The position numbers and the translations under genes are program-made. This document shows, piece by piece, positions 17,238 through 26,255 of a DNA stretch of 64,000 nt. Location: NCBI RefSeq assembly GCF_017876295.1, contig NZ_JAGINT010000002.1, forward strand, positions 3,844,001-3,908,000, written 5' to 3'. Within the stretch, counting starts at the first letter, position 1, and each line of letters opens with the position of its first letter. A model generated the notes under the pieces. It was not told the origin of the DNA, searched no databases, and worked only from the letters and a program-made list of their open reading frames with translations. The DNA comes from Kribbella aluminosa (GTDB lineage Bacteria > Actinomycetota > Actinomycetes > Propionibacteriales > Kribbellaceae).

Positions 17238-18281
17238 ATGGTCGCCTACACCTGGTCCCACGTCATCGGGCCGCTGCTGCAGCACGAGGACCTGGAGGCC
17301 GCCGCCACCGCGTGGGCGATGGAGCAGATCCTGTCCGGGGCCGCGACGCCGGCCCAGCTGGCCGGGTTCGTGATCGCGCTGCGGTCCAAGGGCGAGACGG
17401 TCACCGAGGTCGAGGGCCTCGTGCAGACGATGCGCGAGTTCGCCACCCCGATCACCGTCCCCGGCCGGACGCTGGACGTGGTCGGGACCGGCGGCGACCA
17501 GGCCCACACCGTGAACATCAGCACGATGTCCGCGATCGTCGCCGCCGGTGCCGGCGCGAAGGTCGTGAAGCACGGGAACCGGGCGGCCTCGTCCGCGTGC
17601 GGCGCCGCCGACGTACTCGAGGAACTCGGGATCCCGCTCGACCTCAGCGGCCCGCAGGTGGCCGAGGTGGCGGAGCGGGCCGGGATCACGTTCTGCTTCG
17701 CGGCCGCGTTCCACCCGGCGCTGCGGAACGCCGCGGTGCCGCGCCGCGAGCTCGGCGTACCGACGACGTTCAACCTGCTCGGCCCGCTGGCGAACCCGGG
17801 CGACCCGTCGGCGCAGGCCGTCGGGGTCGCCGACGGGCGGGTCGCCGGGCTGATGGCCGGGGTGCTCGCGCGGCGCGGGATCGACGCGCTGGTGTTCCAC
17901 GGCGACGACGGGCTCGACGAGCTGACCACGCGTACGACGTCCCAGGTGTGGGTCGTCGGCGGCGGGAAGGTCGAGGGGCCGGTCACGCTGGATCCTCGGG
18001 AGCTGGGCATCGAGCCGGTGTCCGCGGACGCGTTGCGGGGCGCGGACGCGACGTACAACGCGAAGGTCGTGCGGGCGCTGGTCGAGGGCGAGCCGGGGGC
18101 GGTGCGGGACGTCGTACTGCTGAACGCCGGTGCGGCGCTGGCGGCGTACACGCCGGTGGCCGGCACCGTGACCGAACGGATCCGGACCGGGATGGACCGG
18201 GCCGCCGAGGCGCTCGACTCCGGTGCCGCGAAGGACGTGCTGGACCGGTGGATCGCGGCCTGCGCCGAGGTGCGTGGCTGA
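17238..18281 (+). CDS. trpD: Anthranilate phosphoribosyltransferase
   Basis: This 347-residue protein has the type-IV phosphoribosyltransferase motifs: DVVGTGGDQAHTVNIST for PRPP binding, KHGNRAASSACGAADVLEELG for anthranilate, and FNLLGPLANP. It joins anthranilate to PRPP, the second step of tryptophan synthesis. No other trp gene is near. The trpD-ctaE neighbourhood is shared with mycobacteria and streptomycetes as I recall it. A strong terminator follows. Confidence 0.96.
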   Translation: MVAYTWSHVIGPLLQHEDLEAAATAWAMEQILSGAATPAQLAGFVIALRSKGETVTEVEGLVQTMREFATPITVPGRTLDVVGTGGDQAHTVNISTMSAIVAAGAGAKVVKHGNRAASSACGAADVLEELGIPLDLSGPQVAEVAERAGITFCFAAAFHPALRNAAVPRRELGVPTTFNLLGPLANPGDPSAQAVGVADGRVAGLMAGVLARRGIDALVFHGDDGLDELTTRTTSQVWVVGGGKVEGPVTLDPRELGIEPVSADALRGADATYNAKVVRALVEGEPGAVRDVVLLNAGAALAAYTPVAGTVTERIRTGMDRAAEALDSGAAKDVLDRWIAACAEVRG

Positions 18282-18295
18282 TCGCTGCTGTGCGA

Positions 18296-18325
18296 AGGGG
18301 CCGGCCGGGTTTCCGGCCGGCCCCT
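18296..18325. terminator. Bidirectional terminator between trpD and the Gln/Pro-rich gene
   Basis: Arms AGGGGCCGGCCGG and its exact complement surround a 4-nt loop between convergent genes. The T run is short. Confidence 0.8.
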
Positions 18326-18328
18326 CTG

Positions 18329-20521
18329 CTACTTGCTGATCTTGATCTGGCTGACCTTGTTGCGCCAGACGTTCTGCCAGGCCGGGGTGGAGCCGGCGAT
18401 GTCCGCGATCGACACGTCCGCCGTACCGTCGCCGCGGTCGACCACCGCGATCATCACGGTGGAGTACGTCTCGGCCAGCTTCGGCACCTTGACGACCACC
18501 TTGGCGACGATCTCGTGACCCGGGTGGCCGTTGACCGAGATCGCCTTGTGCTGCGTGCCCTTCATGACCTGTGCGTTCTTGTCGTACAGGTTGGTGATCG
18601 CGCGGACCCCGACCTGGATCGCGGCCGCTTTGAGACCGGCCGGGGTGTTCTTGTACGCGATGTCCGGCGGAAGTTGGCCGAAGGACGTGTAGTTGCCCCA
18701 GGTCGCGCCCTTGCCGTCGTAGTTGTTGTGCACGGTCAGCCAGATCGCGGCGCCGCCCCACAGCCCGGTGCGCTCGTACGAGTTGCCCCAGGCCGAACTC
18801 ATGATCGGCATCGTGTCGGTGTTCGAGGCAACGATCTCGGTGCCGATCACCTTGCCGTACGGCGTTTGCGTCTTGGTCGGCTTCGCCGACGGGTTGACGG
18901 TCTCGAGCGGCTTGCCCGTGGAGGGCAGCGCGACCGGGGTGAGGGCGTCGGCCTTGTTCCAGACCCAGCCCGCACTCAACCCAGTAGCCGCCAATGCGAC
19001 CATGACCAGCACCACGGCCCCAATCACCCGCGCGCGGCCGTTACCCCCCACCGACCCACCACTCAACCAACCACCAACACCCCCTCCCGAGTGCGCCCCA
19101 CCGGAGCTCGCGCCACCGAAGTGCGCCACACCGGAGTGCGCGCCACCGGAGCTCGCGCCACCGAAGTGTGCCGCACCGGAGTGCGCGCCACCCGACTGCG
19201 TGCCAGCACCCTGCGAGCCGGCACTACTCTGCCCGGCGGCCCCTGGCCCCGCACCGTATGCAGCCGAGCCGCCGTGCCCACCAACTGCACCTGACCCTGG
19301 TGTGTGGCCGCTTGTGGGAGAGCTGTGCCCAGCCCTCTGTCCACTCGCGCCATGCCCACCAGTTGCCGGCGTCGCATACGGCCCAGCCGCCCGCGAGATC
19401 GCCTCACCCAACGCAGCAGGCGCCGGCCGCCCACCGGGCGCACCACCGACCTGCCCACCGGGCTGGCCGCTGTACGGACCACCCTGGGGACCGCCCTGTG
19501 TACCCGGCGGTCCGCCCGGAGGCGCTGCGTGCTGACCTGGCTGCCGGGCGCCTTGCGCACCTGGCTGCTGGCCGCCCTGAGGTCCACCGTGCTGACCGAG
19601 CCGTTGCCCGTCCTGCGGCCCCACGTTCTGCATGCCTGGCCGCCCAGCCTGCGGACCGCCCAGCGTGCCACCTTGGGAACTGCCGGACTGGCCAGCCTGC
19701 TGTCCGCCAGCCTGCGGTCCCATCGCCTGCGCCTGCCACCCAGCCTGCCGCTGCCCGGCCTGCTGCCCGGCCTGCTGCGGCGCCTGCTCCGCAGCCCACG
19801 CCTGCCCGCCCTGCCCTGGTACACCTGGCGTCTGACCGGCGTGCCCAGCCCCAGCTTGACCGCCCAGCCCCGGTGCGCCCGGCGCGTGGTCGGCTTGTCC
19901 GCTCGGACCTTGCCAGCCCTGTGGCTGGCCCGGCTGGTTGTGTGGGATTGGTTGTTGCTGCTGAACGGGGTACTGCGGGCCTGCCGCGGGAGCCGCGTGC
20001 TGTGGACGTGCCTGTTGCGCTCCTGGCTGCTGACTTGGCGACTGCTGTTGGCTCGACGGCTGCTGGCCAGGTGCCTGCGCCCCGGGCTCCTGCCGGCCAT
20101 CCGACCACTGCGGACTCGCTTGCCAGCCACTCACCTGCTGGCTACCTAACTGCTGGCCGCCTGACTCACTCGGCTGCTGTGCACGCGGCTGTTGGCCACC
20201 TGGCCGCTGGCCGCTCGGCCCAGCCGGCTGCTGGGCGTCCGGCCTTTGTTGGTTGGTCCAGGGGGGTTGTTGGGGTGGGGCCGCGTGTTGTGGGCGGGGC
20301 TGGGGCGGTGGTGCTGGTGCGGGGGACTGGCCGAACAGGGCGTCCGATGAGGGTGGTTCGTTGGGGTCCGGCTGGTTGGGGCGGGGCGCCGGTGCGGGGG
20401 GCGCCACCGGCGTACCGGCCAGCGGATCGCCTGCCGCGGAACGTGCCTCACTGCCCGTCGTACCCGGGTAAGGCTCAAAGCCGTCCTCGGCAGGCGGATT
20501 CTGTTCGTTGTTGTCAGCCAA
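18329..20521 (-). CDS. Gln/Pro/Gly-rich single-pass membrane protein, unknown function
   Basis: This 730-residue protein is not assignable to a named family. Residues 1 to ~500 are low-complexity, rich in Pro, Gln and Gly, with an imperfect 15-residue repeat around HFGGASSGGAHSG encoded by a 45-bp DNA repeat near 19097-19195. One membrane helix follows (VIGAVVLVMVALAATGLSAG), then a folded extracellular domain of about 200 residues ending in DRGDGTADVSIADIAG. It overlaps the next upstream gene by eight bases. That gene has the same architecture, so they are probably related and co-expressed. Confidence 0.75.
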   Translation of the reverse strand: MADNNEQNPPAEDGFEPYPGTTGSEARSAAGDPLAGTPVAPPAPAPRPNQPDPNEPPSSDALFGQSPAPAPPPQPRPQHAAPPQQPPWTNQQRPDAQQPAGPSGQRPGGQQPRAQQPSESGGQQLGSQQVSGWQASPQWSDGRQEPGAQAPGQQPSSQQQSPSQQPGAQQARPQHAAPAAGPQYPVQQQQPIPHNQPGQPQGWQGPSGQADHAPGAPGLGGQAGAGHAGQTPGVPGQGGQAWAAEQAPQQAGQQAGQRQAGWQAQAMGPQAGGQQAGQSGSSQGGTLGGPQAGRPGMQNVGPQDGQRLGQHGGPQGGQQPGAQGARQPGQHAAPPGGPPGTQGGPQGGPYSGQPGGQVGGAPGGRPAPAALGEAISRAAGPYATPATGGHGASGQRAGHSSPTSGHTPGSGAVGGHGGSAAYGAGPGAAGQSSAGSQGAGTQSGGAHSGAAHFGGASSGGAHSGVAHFGGASSGGAHSGGGVGGWLSGGSVGGNGRARVIGAVVLVMVALAATGLSAGWVWNKADALTPVALPSTGKPLETVNPSAKPTKTQTPYGKVIGTEIVASNTDTMPIMSSAWGNSYERTGLWGGAAIWLTVHNNYDGKGATWGNYTSFGQLPPDIAYKNTPAGLKAAAIQVGVRAITNLYDKNAQVMKGTQHKAISVNGHPGHEIVAKVVVKVPKLAETYSTVMIAVVDRGDGTADVSIADIAGSTPAWQNVWRNKVSQIKISK
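19097..19195 (-). repeat. 45-bp coding tandem repeat
   Basis: A unit of about 45 bp (CACCGGAGCTCGCGCCACC and on) recurs a little more than twice with few changes. It encodes the Gly/Ser/Ala/His repeats in the cytoplasmic region of the 730-residue membrane protein. Confidence 0.7.
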
Positions 20522-23500
20522 CTTGAATTCCCTTAAAGGCCTCGTCTGCGGCCGTTTTCAGATCCGGGCGGTTGTTCGGGATCTCGCTGATGTACGCGAC
20601 CGCAGTACCGTCGCCGAGATCGAAGACGACCACCGTCAGCGTCAGCACGCGATCGGTCACCTTGGCGGCCGTCGTTGTCACGGTCTGCTGGACGAACCAG
20701 CCGGACTTGTCGGATCGCTTCACAGCGCCGTTCGCGAGCGGCTTGAAGGTGACCGGGATGTTGCCGTACATGCCGCCGTCGTGCAGTTGCGCCGTCAGCG
20801 ACAGCGCGGTCGCCTTCGGGTCGCCGGTGAACCCGGACCCGGTACCGAGCCCGCCGACGAAGATGTCCGCGGACCAGTCGTCCGAGCCGACGGCGCTCTC
20901 CGTCAGTACGATGCGCTGGCCGTTCGAGTGCTGGAGCTGCTGGATCAGCCGGATGCGGTCCGACCACGGCGGCTTCCGGCGCGGGAACGAGATCGCCGTC
21001 GACGCGATTCGGCCGGTGCCTTCGTGCAGCTTCGGGTTCTTGGACTGGCCGGGCGTGGCTCCACCCGTCGGCTCCGGCGACGCGTTCTGTGTCGGCGTAC
21101 CGGTCGGGTCCGGGTTTGCGGTCTTGTCGTTGTGGTTGGTGAGCAGGACGATCGTGGCCACGATCAGCAGTACCAGCGCGATGCCGCCGCCGACCACCAG
21201 TGGCAGCTTCCCACCGAACGGTCCGCCGCCACCGGGGCTCTTGGCCTTCTTGCTCTTGCCCTTGTCCCGCTTGCCGACTCCCGAGCTCAGGTCGGCCTTA
21301 CCGCCCCAGGCTTCGTTCCCGTCCTCGCCCCAGGCCTGCTGCGGCGCCTGCTGGGTACCCCTGCCTTGCTGAGCGCCCCACTGCTGGGGGCCGCCCTGCT
21401 GACCGGTCTGCTGCTGGTTGTTGCCCCAGCCGTTGTTGGGTTGCTGGTCGGCGGGCTCTTGCACTGGCCAGCTCTGGCCGTTGTTCTGCTGGCTGTCCTG
21501 GGCTTGCTGGCCCCACGGGCCTGATTCTTGTACGCCGTGCTGGTCGCCTACGCCCCAGCCGTTGTCGGCCGGCGCGTCCGTACCTGCTGCGCCCTGCTGC
21601 GAGCCCCAGGTCTGCGGGGGCTGTGCAGACTGCTGTTCGGTGCTGGACTGCTGGGCGTTCCAGTTCTGGCTCTGCTGCTGGGGCTGCTGGTTCCAGTTCT
21701 GGTTGCCGACTTGCTGGTCGCGCCAGCCCTGGTTCTGGTTGGCGGGCTGCTGGTCGGTCCTCGACTGGTTCTGGTTCTGGTCGCCCCAGAGTTGGACAGG
21801 CTGGTCCGGTGTGGAGTCGGTCGACTCGGGCACGGTCCAGAGCGGGCTGGCCTTCTCGGGGGTCGTCAGGTCGTCTTCGTCGCCGGCTTCGACACCCCAC
21901 GCGGGTACGTCGCCCGCCGGGTCGGACTGATCCCCACCACCCTGGCTACCCCAGTCAGGCTGCAGCACAGCCGCCTCGGAGTCCTCAGCCGCCAGCCGAG
22001 CCGCCTCGTCATCCGCTGCTCGCACCGCCGTCTCCTCCACCACCGCCGCGCCATCCGCGCCACCTGCCGCCGACGACGTATCGGTGGGTTGGGTGGAGGT
22101 GTTCGGTGGCGCGTCGGACGCTTGCTGAGCGGCCGCGGCTGCAACTGCCCCACCTAACGCAGCCGCTCCACCCAGCGCAGCAGCCGTGCCTACACCGGCA
22201 GTCGCCGACCTACCAGCGCCTGCTGGCGGGGCTCCTGCTGCTTCCGCGTCCGCTGGTGGCGTGGCGGCCGACGGTGCGTCGGCGGCCTGCGGGCCTGGGC
22301 GCTGGGTGGTCGTTGGCTGTGTGCCGGTCGGGGCGGGTTCGGCTGTGGGGGCTGGGGCCAGCCGGAGCGTGGGGGCGGTGGGTTGTTCTGGGGTTGGTTC
22401 GTCGGCGTTGGCGGCCAGGGCGGCTTCGGCTGCTTGGACTTCGGCGATGTCGCGTTGGGTCCAGTGTTCGGCGGGGGCTGGGGCGAGTACGGGGGCGCCC
22501 CAGGTGGCGCGGGCGCGTTCGGCTGGGGTTGGGGCGTTGTCTGGGGTGGGTACGTCGGTGCGCTGGACGTCGGGGTGCTGGACGTAGGAGTGCTGGACGT
22601 CGGGGTGCTGGACGTAGGAGTGCTGGACGTAGGAGTGCTGGACGTCGGCGGGGTGCGCGGACGCCTGCGGCTGGACGTACTCGTCGGGGGACACGGCGCG
22701 GAGGCGAGGGCCGTCGTTCGCGGGGGTGGTGTCGGCGGACTGTGGTGTGCCCCAGAGTTGCGGGGTCGCGGACGGTTGCCACCAGCCGGCGTCGGCTTGG
22801 GCGTCCTGGGGAGCGTTGGTTGCATCGGATGCGTTTACCGATCGCAGGCTGGACGTACGTGTTCCTGGGGTGTCAGGGGTCTGTGTGGCGTCCCGTGGAC
22901 CCGCGTCGTCCGATTGCACAGGACTCGTCTGCTGGGGGGAGGCGGGAGACGGCTGGGCAGGGCTCGTTTGTGCGGTTGCCGGCGGTGTGGTTGCCAGCTG
23001 GGGGCTCTGCGTCTGTCCGCCGTCGGCCAACTGCTCTGGCTGGTCGGCCGCAGGTGTGTCCTGTGACGGCCAGGGCTGTTGCGGCTGGGGGGCGGGCGTG
23101 TGTTGGCCGTCTGGCTGTTGCTGGGGTGACCAGGGCTGGTTGGCTGCGGTTGCGTCGTTGGCGGGCCAGGGCTGGTTGTCTGGGGCCTGGGTATTGGTTG
23201 GCCAGGGTTGTGAGCTGGCGGGCTCGTTTGACCAGGGCTGTTGGGTTGGCCAGGGGTGTTGTGGGGCGTTCGGCTCTTGGTGATTGCCGTCGGCTGGCCA
23301 CTGGTCTGGCGTGGGCTGGTCGTAGGACGCGAACTGGTCAGCGGCCCAGGGCTGTTGGTCGCCCGACCACGGCTGGATCTGGGTTTGCTCGGTGTTGGGG
23401 TCGGCCTGGTCGTAGGAGGTGAACTGGTCGGCGCTCCACGGCTGTTGGTCTGCGGACCACGCCGGTTGGTCAGGCGTGTTGGACTGCTGGCTCGACCACT

Positions 23501-23786
23501 GGTCGTCGCGGGGGTGCTCCTGGCCGGACCACGGCTGCTCGGTGGGGGCGGTCTGCTCGGGCCACGTCGGCTGGTTGGGCGTGCTGGGCGGCTGTGGCGT
23601 CGCGTCGGGCGCAGACGGCTCTGGGGCAGCGGCGGGCGTGGCGGGGACTTCCGGCAGTGTTGCGGAGAGGCGGTCGGCCTGGTCCTCGTGGTCGGTTTGG
23701 TTGGTCCACTTCTCGCCGTTCCAGAAGCGGATCGTTTTCGGTTGGCCGGTGGGGTCGGGGTACCAGCCGGCGGGTGGGTTGCTCAT
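20514..23786 (-). CDS. Large DUF2510-containing Gln/Pro/Trp-rich membrane protein
   Basis: This protein of about 1,090 residues starts at ATG 23786 behind a GAGG ribosome site. It opens with a DUF2510-type motif (PPAGWYPDPTG...RFWNGEKWT). A very long disordered region follows, rich in Gln, Pro, Trp and Thr, with many QPWS(A/G)DQ-like units and a VQHSY/VQHPD repeat. Near residue 870 comes a basic GKSKKAKSPGGGG segment, then one membrane helix and a ~190-residue extracellular domain whose end (DLGDGTAVAYISEI) resembles that of the downstream 730-residue protein. Function is unknown. DUF2510 is common at the start of actinobacterial membrane proteins. Confidence 0.75.
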   Translation of the reverse strand: MSNPPAGWYPDPTGQPKTIRFWNGEKWTNQTDHEDQADRLSATLPEVPATPAAAPEPSAPDATPQPPSTPNQPTWPEQTAPTEQPWSGQEHPRDDQWSSQQSNTPDQPAWSADQQPWSADQFTSYDQADPNTEQTQIQPWSGDQQPWAADQFASYDQPTPDQWPADGNHQEPNAPQHPWPTQQPWSNEPASSQPWPTNTQAPDNQPWPANDATAANQPWSPQQQPDGQHTPAPQPQQPWPSQDTPAADQPEQLADGGQTQSPQLATTPPATAQTSPAQPSPASPQQTSPVQSDDAGPRDATQTPDTPGTRTSSLRSVNASDATNAPQDAQADAGWWQPSATPQLWGTPQSADTTPANDGPRLRAVSPDEYVQPQASAHPADVQHSYVQHSYVQHPDVQHSYVQHPDVQRTDVPTPDNAPTPAERARATWGAPVLAPAPAEHWTQRDIAEVQAAEAALAANADEPTPEQPTAPTLRLAPAPTAEPAPTGTQPTTTQRPGPQAADAPSAATPPADAEAAGAPPAGAGRSATAGVGTAAALGGAAALGGAVAAAAAQQASDAPPNTSTQPTDTSSAAGGADGAAVVEETAVRAADDEAARLAAEDSEAAVLQPDWGSQGGGDQSDPAGDVPAWGVEAGDEDDLTTPEKASPLWTVPESTDSTPDQPVQLWGDQNQNQSRTDQQPANQNQGWRDQQVGNQNWNQQPQQQSQNWNAQQSSTEQQSAQPPQTWGSQQGAAGTDAPADNGWGVGDQHGVQESGPWGQQAQDSQQNNGQSWPVQEPADQQPNNGWGNNQQQTGQQGGPQQWGAQQGRGTQQAPQQAWGEDGNEAWGGKADLSSGVGKRDKGKSKKAKSPGGGGPFGGKLPLVVGGGIALVLLIVATIVLLTNHNDKTANPDPTGTPTQNASPEPTGGATPGQSKNPKLHEGTGRIASTAISFPRRKPPWSDRIRLIQQLQHSNGQRIVLTESAVGSDDWSADIFVGGLGTGSGFTGDPKATALSLTAQLHDGGMYGNIPVTFKPLANGAVKRSDKSGWFVQQTVTTTAAKVTDRVLTLTVVVFDLGDGTAVAYISEIPNNRPDLKTAADEAFKGIQVG
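22558..22648 (-). repeat. 15-bp coding tandem repeat (VQH units)
   Basis: About six 15-bp units alternate between GTGCTGGACGTAGGA and GTGCTGGACGTCGGG (plus strand). They encode alternating VQHSY and VQHPD in the 1,090-residue protein. Confidence 0.75.
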
Positions 23787-23908
23787 CCGCGTCCTCGCTG
23801 CACCGTCGGCGCGCACGCGCGGAGCTGGTCGGCGACGAACTGACCCCAGACGTTCATGTGCTCACCGTAACTTCAGCTCGTGTCAGTCGGACCGGAATGG
23901 ACCAGTCC

Positions 23909-24193
23909 TCAGACACCGTCCTCGCCCAGGCTGAAGGCTGCTTCCAGGTCGTGGCTGGAGTACGCGCGGAACGCGATGTGCGTCTCCGTGCTGAGCACCC
24001 CGGCCACCCGGTTCACGTGCTCGGGGATGACGGTGGCCAGGTCGTCGTGGTGCGCGACCCGGACGAGCGCGATCAGGTCGAGCGCGCCGGTCACGGAGTA
24101 CACCTCGCTGACGCCGTCGATCGCGGCCACCGCCTCGGCGACCTCCGGGATCCGTGCGACGTCGGCCTTGATGAACACGATCGCGGTGACCAT
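23909..24193 (-). CDS. Stand-alone Lrp/AsnC ligand-binding (RAM) domain protein
   Basis: This 94-residue protein consists only of the RAM fold found at the C-terminus of Lrp/AsnC regulators. It starts VTAIVFIKADVARIPEVA and contains the central VYSVTGALDLIALVRV strand region. There is no helix-turn-helix. Such proteins bind amino acids or assemble with full-length Lrp proteins. AGAGGAGAGGAC before ATG 24193 decides the start over an in-frame ATG seven codons upstream. The trpD-Lrp neighbourhood recurs in actinobacteria. Confidence 0.85.
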   Translation of the reverse strand: MVTAIVFIKADVARIPEVAEAVAAIDGVSEVYSVTGALDLIALVRVAHHDDLATVIPEHVNRVAGVLSTETHIAFRAYSSHDLEAAFSLGEDGV

Positions 24194-24272
24194 GCCGTCC
24201 TCTCCTCTGAACACTCTGAACCCAACCGAAACAGACCCGCTGAAGCATAGTGCGGTCGTCGTGGACCGACGC

Positions 24273-26081
24273 TCAACCCACCCGGGCCGGGCCGAGCGGG
24301 CGCAGGTGGCGGCGGCGTTCGGTGGGGTGCTGGTGCAGGTCGCTGCGGGCGTTGTCGAGGCGGGTCAGGTGCCGGCCGGCGCCGCTGACCGGGCAGGTCC
24401 AGGTGCCGTCCATTTCGACCAGACGGACGCCGGGGAGCTCGAGCCAGCGCAGGATCAGCTCGATCTCCTCCGGTGACGCCGTCGCGACCGGGCCGATCCC
24501 GGGGAGCACCGTCTCGGCCGACGCCCGGAGCATCTCCAGGTGCCGGCGCGGGTCGGTCCCGCGCGGGCTGAACCCGGCCGCCGCGAGCCGGCCGCGGCGG
24601 ATCACGTGCAGCTCCCAGCCGCCGTCGTCGTCGGTACGCCGCGCCGCGCAGATCTCCGCACACCCGGTCACCGACGCCATCCGCTGCATCCGCGCCGAGC
24701 TCCGCACGAACGCACTCAGCCGGTCCCGGTGCACAGCGGCGTCCTCGAACCGCTCGTCCGCCGACAGTACGTCGATCCGCCGGTCCAGCGCGTCGACGAC
24801 CGGCGTCGGGTCCACGGTCAGCGCGGACCGCAGCCCGGTGACGAACTCGCCGTACGAATCCGCCGAGATCCGCCCGTCGCACGGCGCGACGCAGCGGCCC
24901 ATCTCGGCCAGCACGCACGGCGACAGCGACGGGCGCTTCGACATCCGCGCGGTGCACTGCCGGATCGGGAACGCCTCGTGCAGCGCGGCCATCGCCCGCT
25001 CGGCCGTCTTCCGGGAGCTGAACGGACCGAGGTACCCGGCGTCGTCGTCGCGGATCTGTTTGACCAGCGACAGCCGCGGAAACGGTTCGACCGTGACCTT
25101 CAGCCAGTGCTGCCGCTCGGGGAACTTCGACTTCCGGTTGTACCGCGGCTTGTGCTCCGCGATCAGCCGGAGCTCGCGGACCGCGGCCTCCAGCGGCGTA
25201 CCGCACTCGATACCGCGGACGCCGGTGGCGATGCCGACCATCTCGCCGATCCGGTTCCGGGTCTCGGAGGCGGTGAAGTACGAGCGGACGCGGGTGCGCA
25301 GGTCCTTCGACTTGCCGACGTACAGCACCTCGCCGCGGTCGTCGGTGAACAGGTACACACCCGGTGCGTGCGGCAACGACTCGGCCAGGTGCCGCTTCTT
25401 CCGGACCGCGGGCGCGACCCGGGACGAGAACGTCTGCAGGTCCTCCAACGTTTGCACGCCCAACGACCCGACCCGCTCGAACAGGCCGTGCAGCACGTCG
25501 ACCGTGGCGCGCGCGTCGGACAGCGCCCGGTGGTTGGGCGTGGTCGTCGTGCGGAACAACTTGGCCAGTGTGCCGAGCTTGCAGTTCGGCGCCTCGTCCG
25601 GGGTGATCACGCGGCGCGCCAGCAGTGCGGTGTCGACGACCGCGAAGTCGGGCCAGTCGTACCCGTGCACCTGGGTCTCGTGCTTCAGGAAGCCCATGTC
25701 GAACGGCGCGTTGTGGGCGACCATCACACAGCCGTGCGCGAACTCCAGGAAGGCCGGCAGCACCGACTCGATCCGTGGTGACGAGGCAACCATCAGGTCC
25801 GAGATGCCGGTCAGTACGGCGATGAACGGCGGGATCGGCTCGGACGGATGGACCAGCGTCTGGAACTCGCCGATCACCGCACCGGCCCGCACCTTCACCG
25901 CGCCGATCTCGGTGATGCCGCCCTCGCCCGGAGGATTGCCGGTCGTCTCCAGGTCGACGATGCAGAACGTGATGTCGCGCAGCGGCGTACCCAGGTCGTC
26001 GAAACTGTGCTGGACACCGCGGATCGGCAGCTGCGAATCCAGTGCTGATCCTTGGGCCGGTGCACGCCCTGGGCTGGTCAT
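24273..26081 (-). CDS. DEDDh 3'-5' exonuclease fused to UvrC/Cho-type GIY-YIG endonuclease
   Basis: This 602-residue two-domain nuclease has a DnaQ-like exonuclease at about residues 40-200, with VDLETTG, HNAPFDMGFL and HRALSDA supplying the DEDDh residues. From about residue 240 a GIY-YIG domain follows (PGVYLFTDDRGEVLYVGKS..LRTRVRSYF). The rest is UvrC-like with conserved cysteines (PCVLAEMGRCVAPC). M. tuberculosis Rv2191 has this arrangement as I recall it. A role in excision repair is inferred. TAGCGT lies seven bases before ATG 26081, so the transcript is probably leaderless. Confidence 0.88.
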   Translation of the reverse strand: MTSPGRAPAQGSALDSQLPIRGVQHSFDDLGTPLRDITFCIVDLETTGNPPGEGGITEIGAVKVRAGAVIGEFQTLVHPSEPIPPFIAVLTGISDLMVASSPRIESVLPAFLEFAHGCVMVAHNAPFDMGFLKHETQVHGYDWPDFAVVDTALLARRVITPDEAPNCKLGTLAKLFRTTTTPNHRALSDARATVDVLHGLFERVGSLGVQTLEDLQTFSSRVAPAVRKKRHLAESLPHAPGVYLFTDDRGEVLYVGKSKDLRTRVRSYFTASETRNRIGEMVGIATGVRGIECGTPLEAAVRELRLIAEHKPRYNRKSKFPERQHWLKVTVEPFPRLSLVKQIRDDDAGYLGPFSSRKTAERAMAALHEAFPIRQCTARMSKRPSLSPCVLAEMGRCVAPCDGRISADSYGEFVTGLRSALTVDPTPVVDALDRRIDVLSADERFEDAAVHRDRLSAFVRSSARMQRMASVTGCAEICAARRTDDDGGWELHVIRRGRLAAAGFSPRGTDPRRHLEMLRASAETVLPGIGPVATASPEEIELILRWLELPGVRLVEMDGTWTCPVSGAGRHLTRLDNARSDLHQHPTERRRHLRPLGPARVG

Positions 26082-26088
26082 GGTCACG

Positions 26089-26094
26089 ACGCTA
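26089..26094 (-). promoter_or_regulatory. Leaderless promoter of the DnaQ-UvrC gene
   Basis: TAGCGT on the minus strand stands seven bases from ATG 26081, the same sequence and spacing seen before the cysteine desulfurase gene. Confidence 0.45.
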
Positions 26095-26255
26095 GGAGCC
26101 GCCACCGACAATTCCGCAGGTGACACGCCTGCAAGTCGACTAGGCTCTAGGTATGCGTACACAGGCGATCACTCAGGATCAGGGCCGGCGGCCCGGTCGG
26201 TGTGGTCTGCGTCACCGGCCGTTCCCGGTCGCCGTTCCAGCCGGACTGCGGACCG

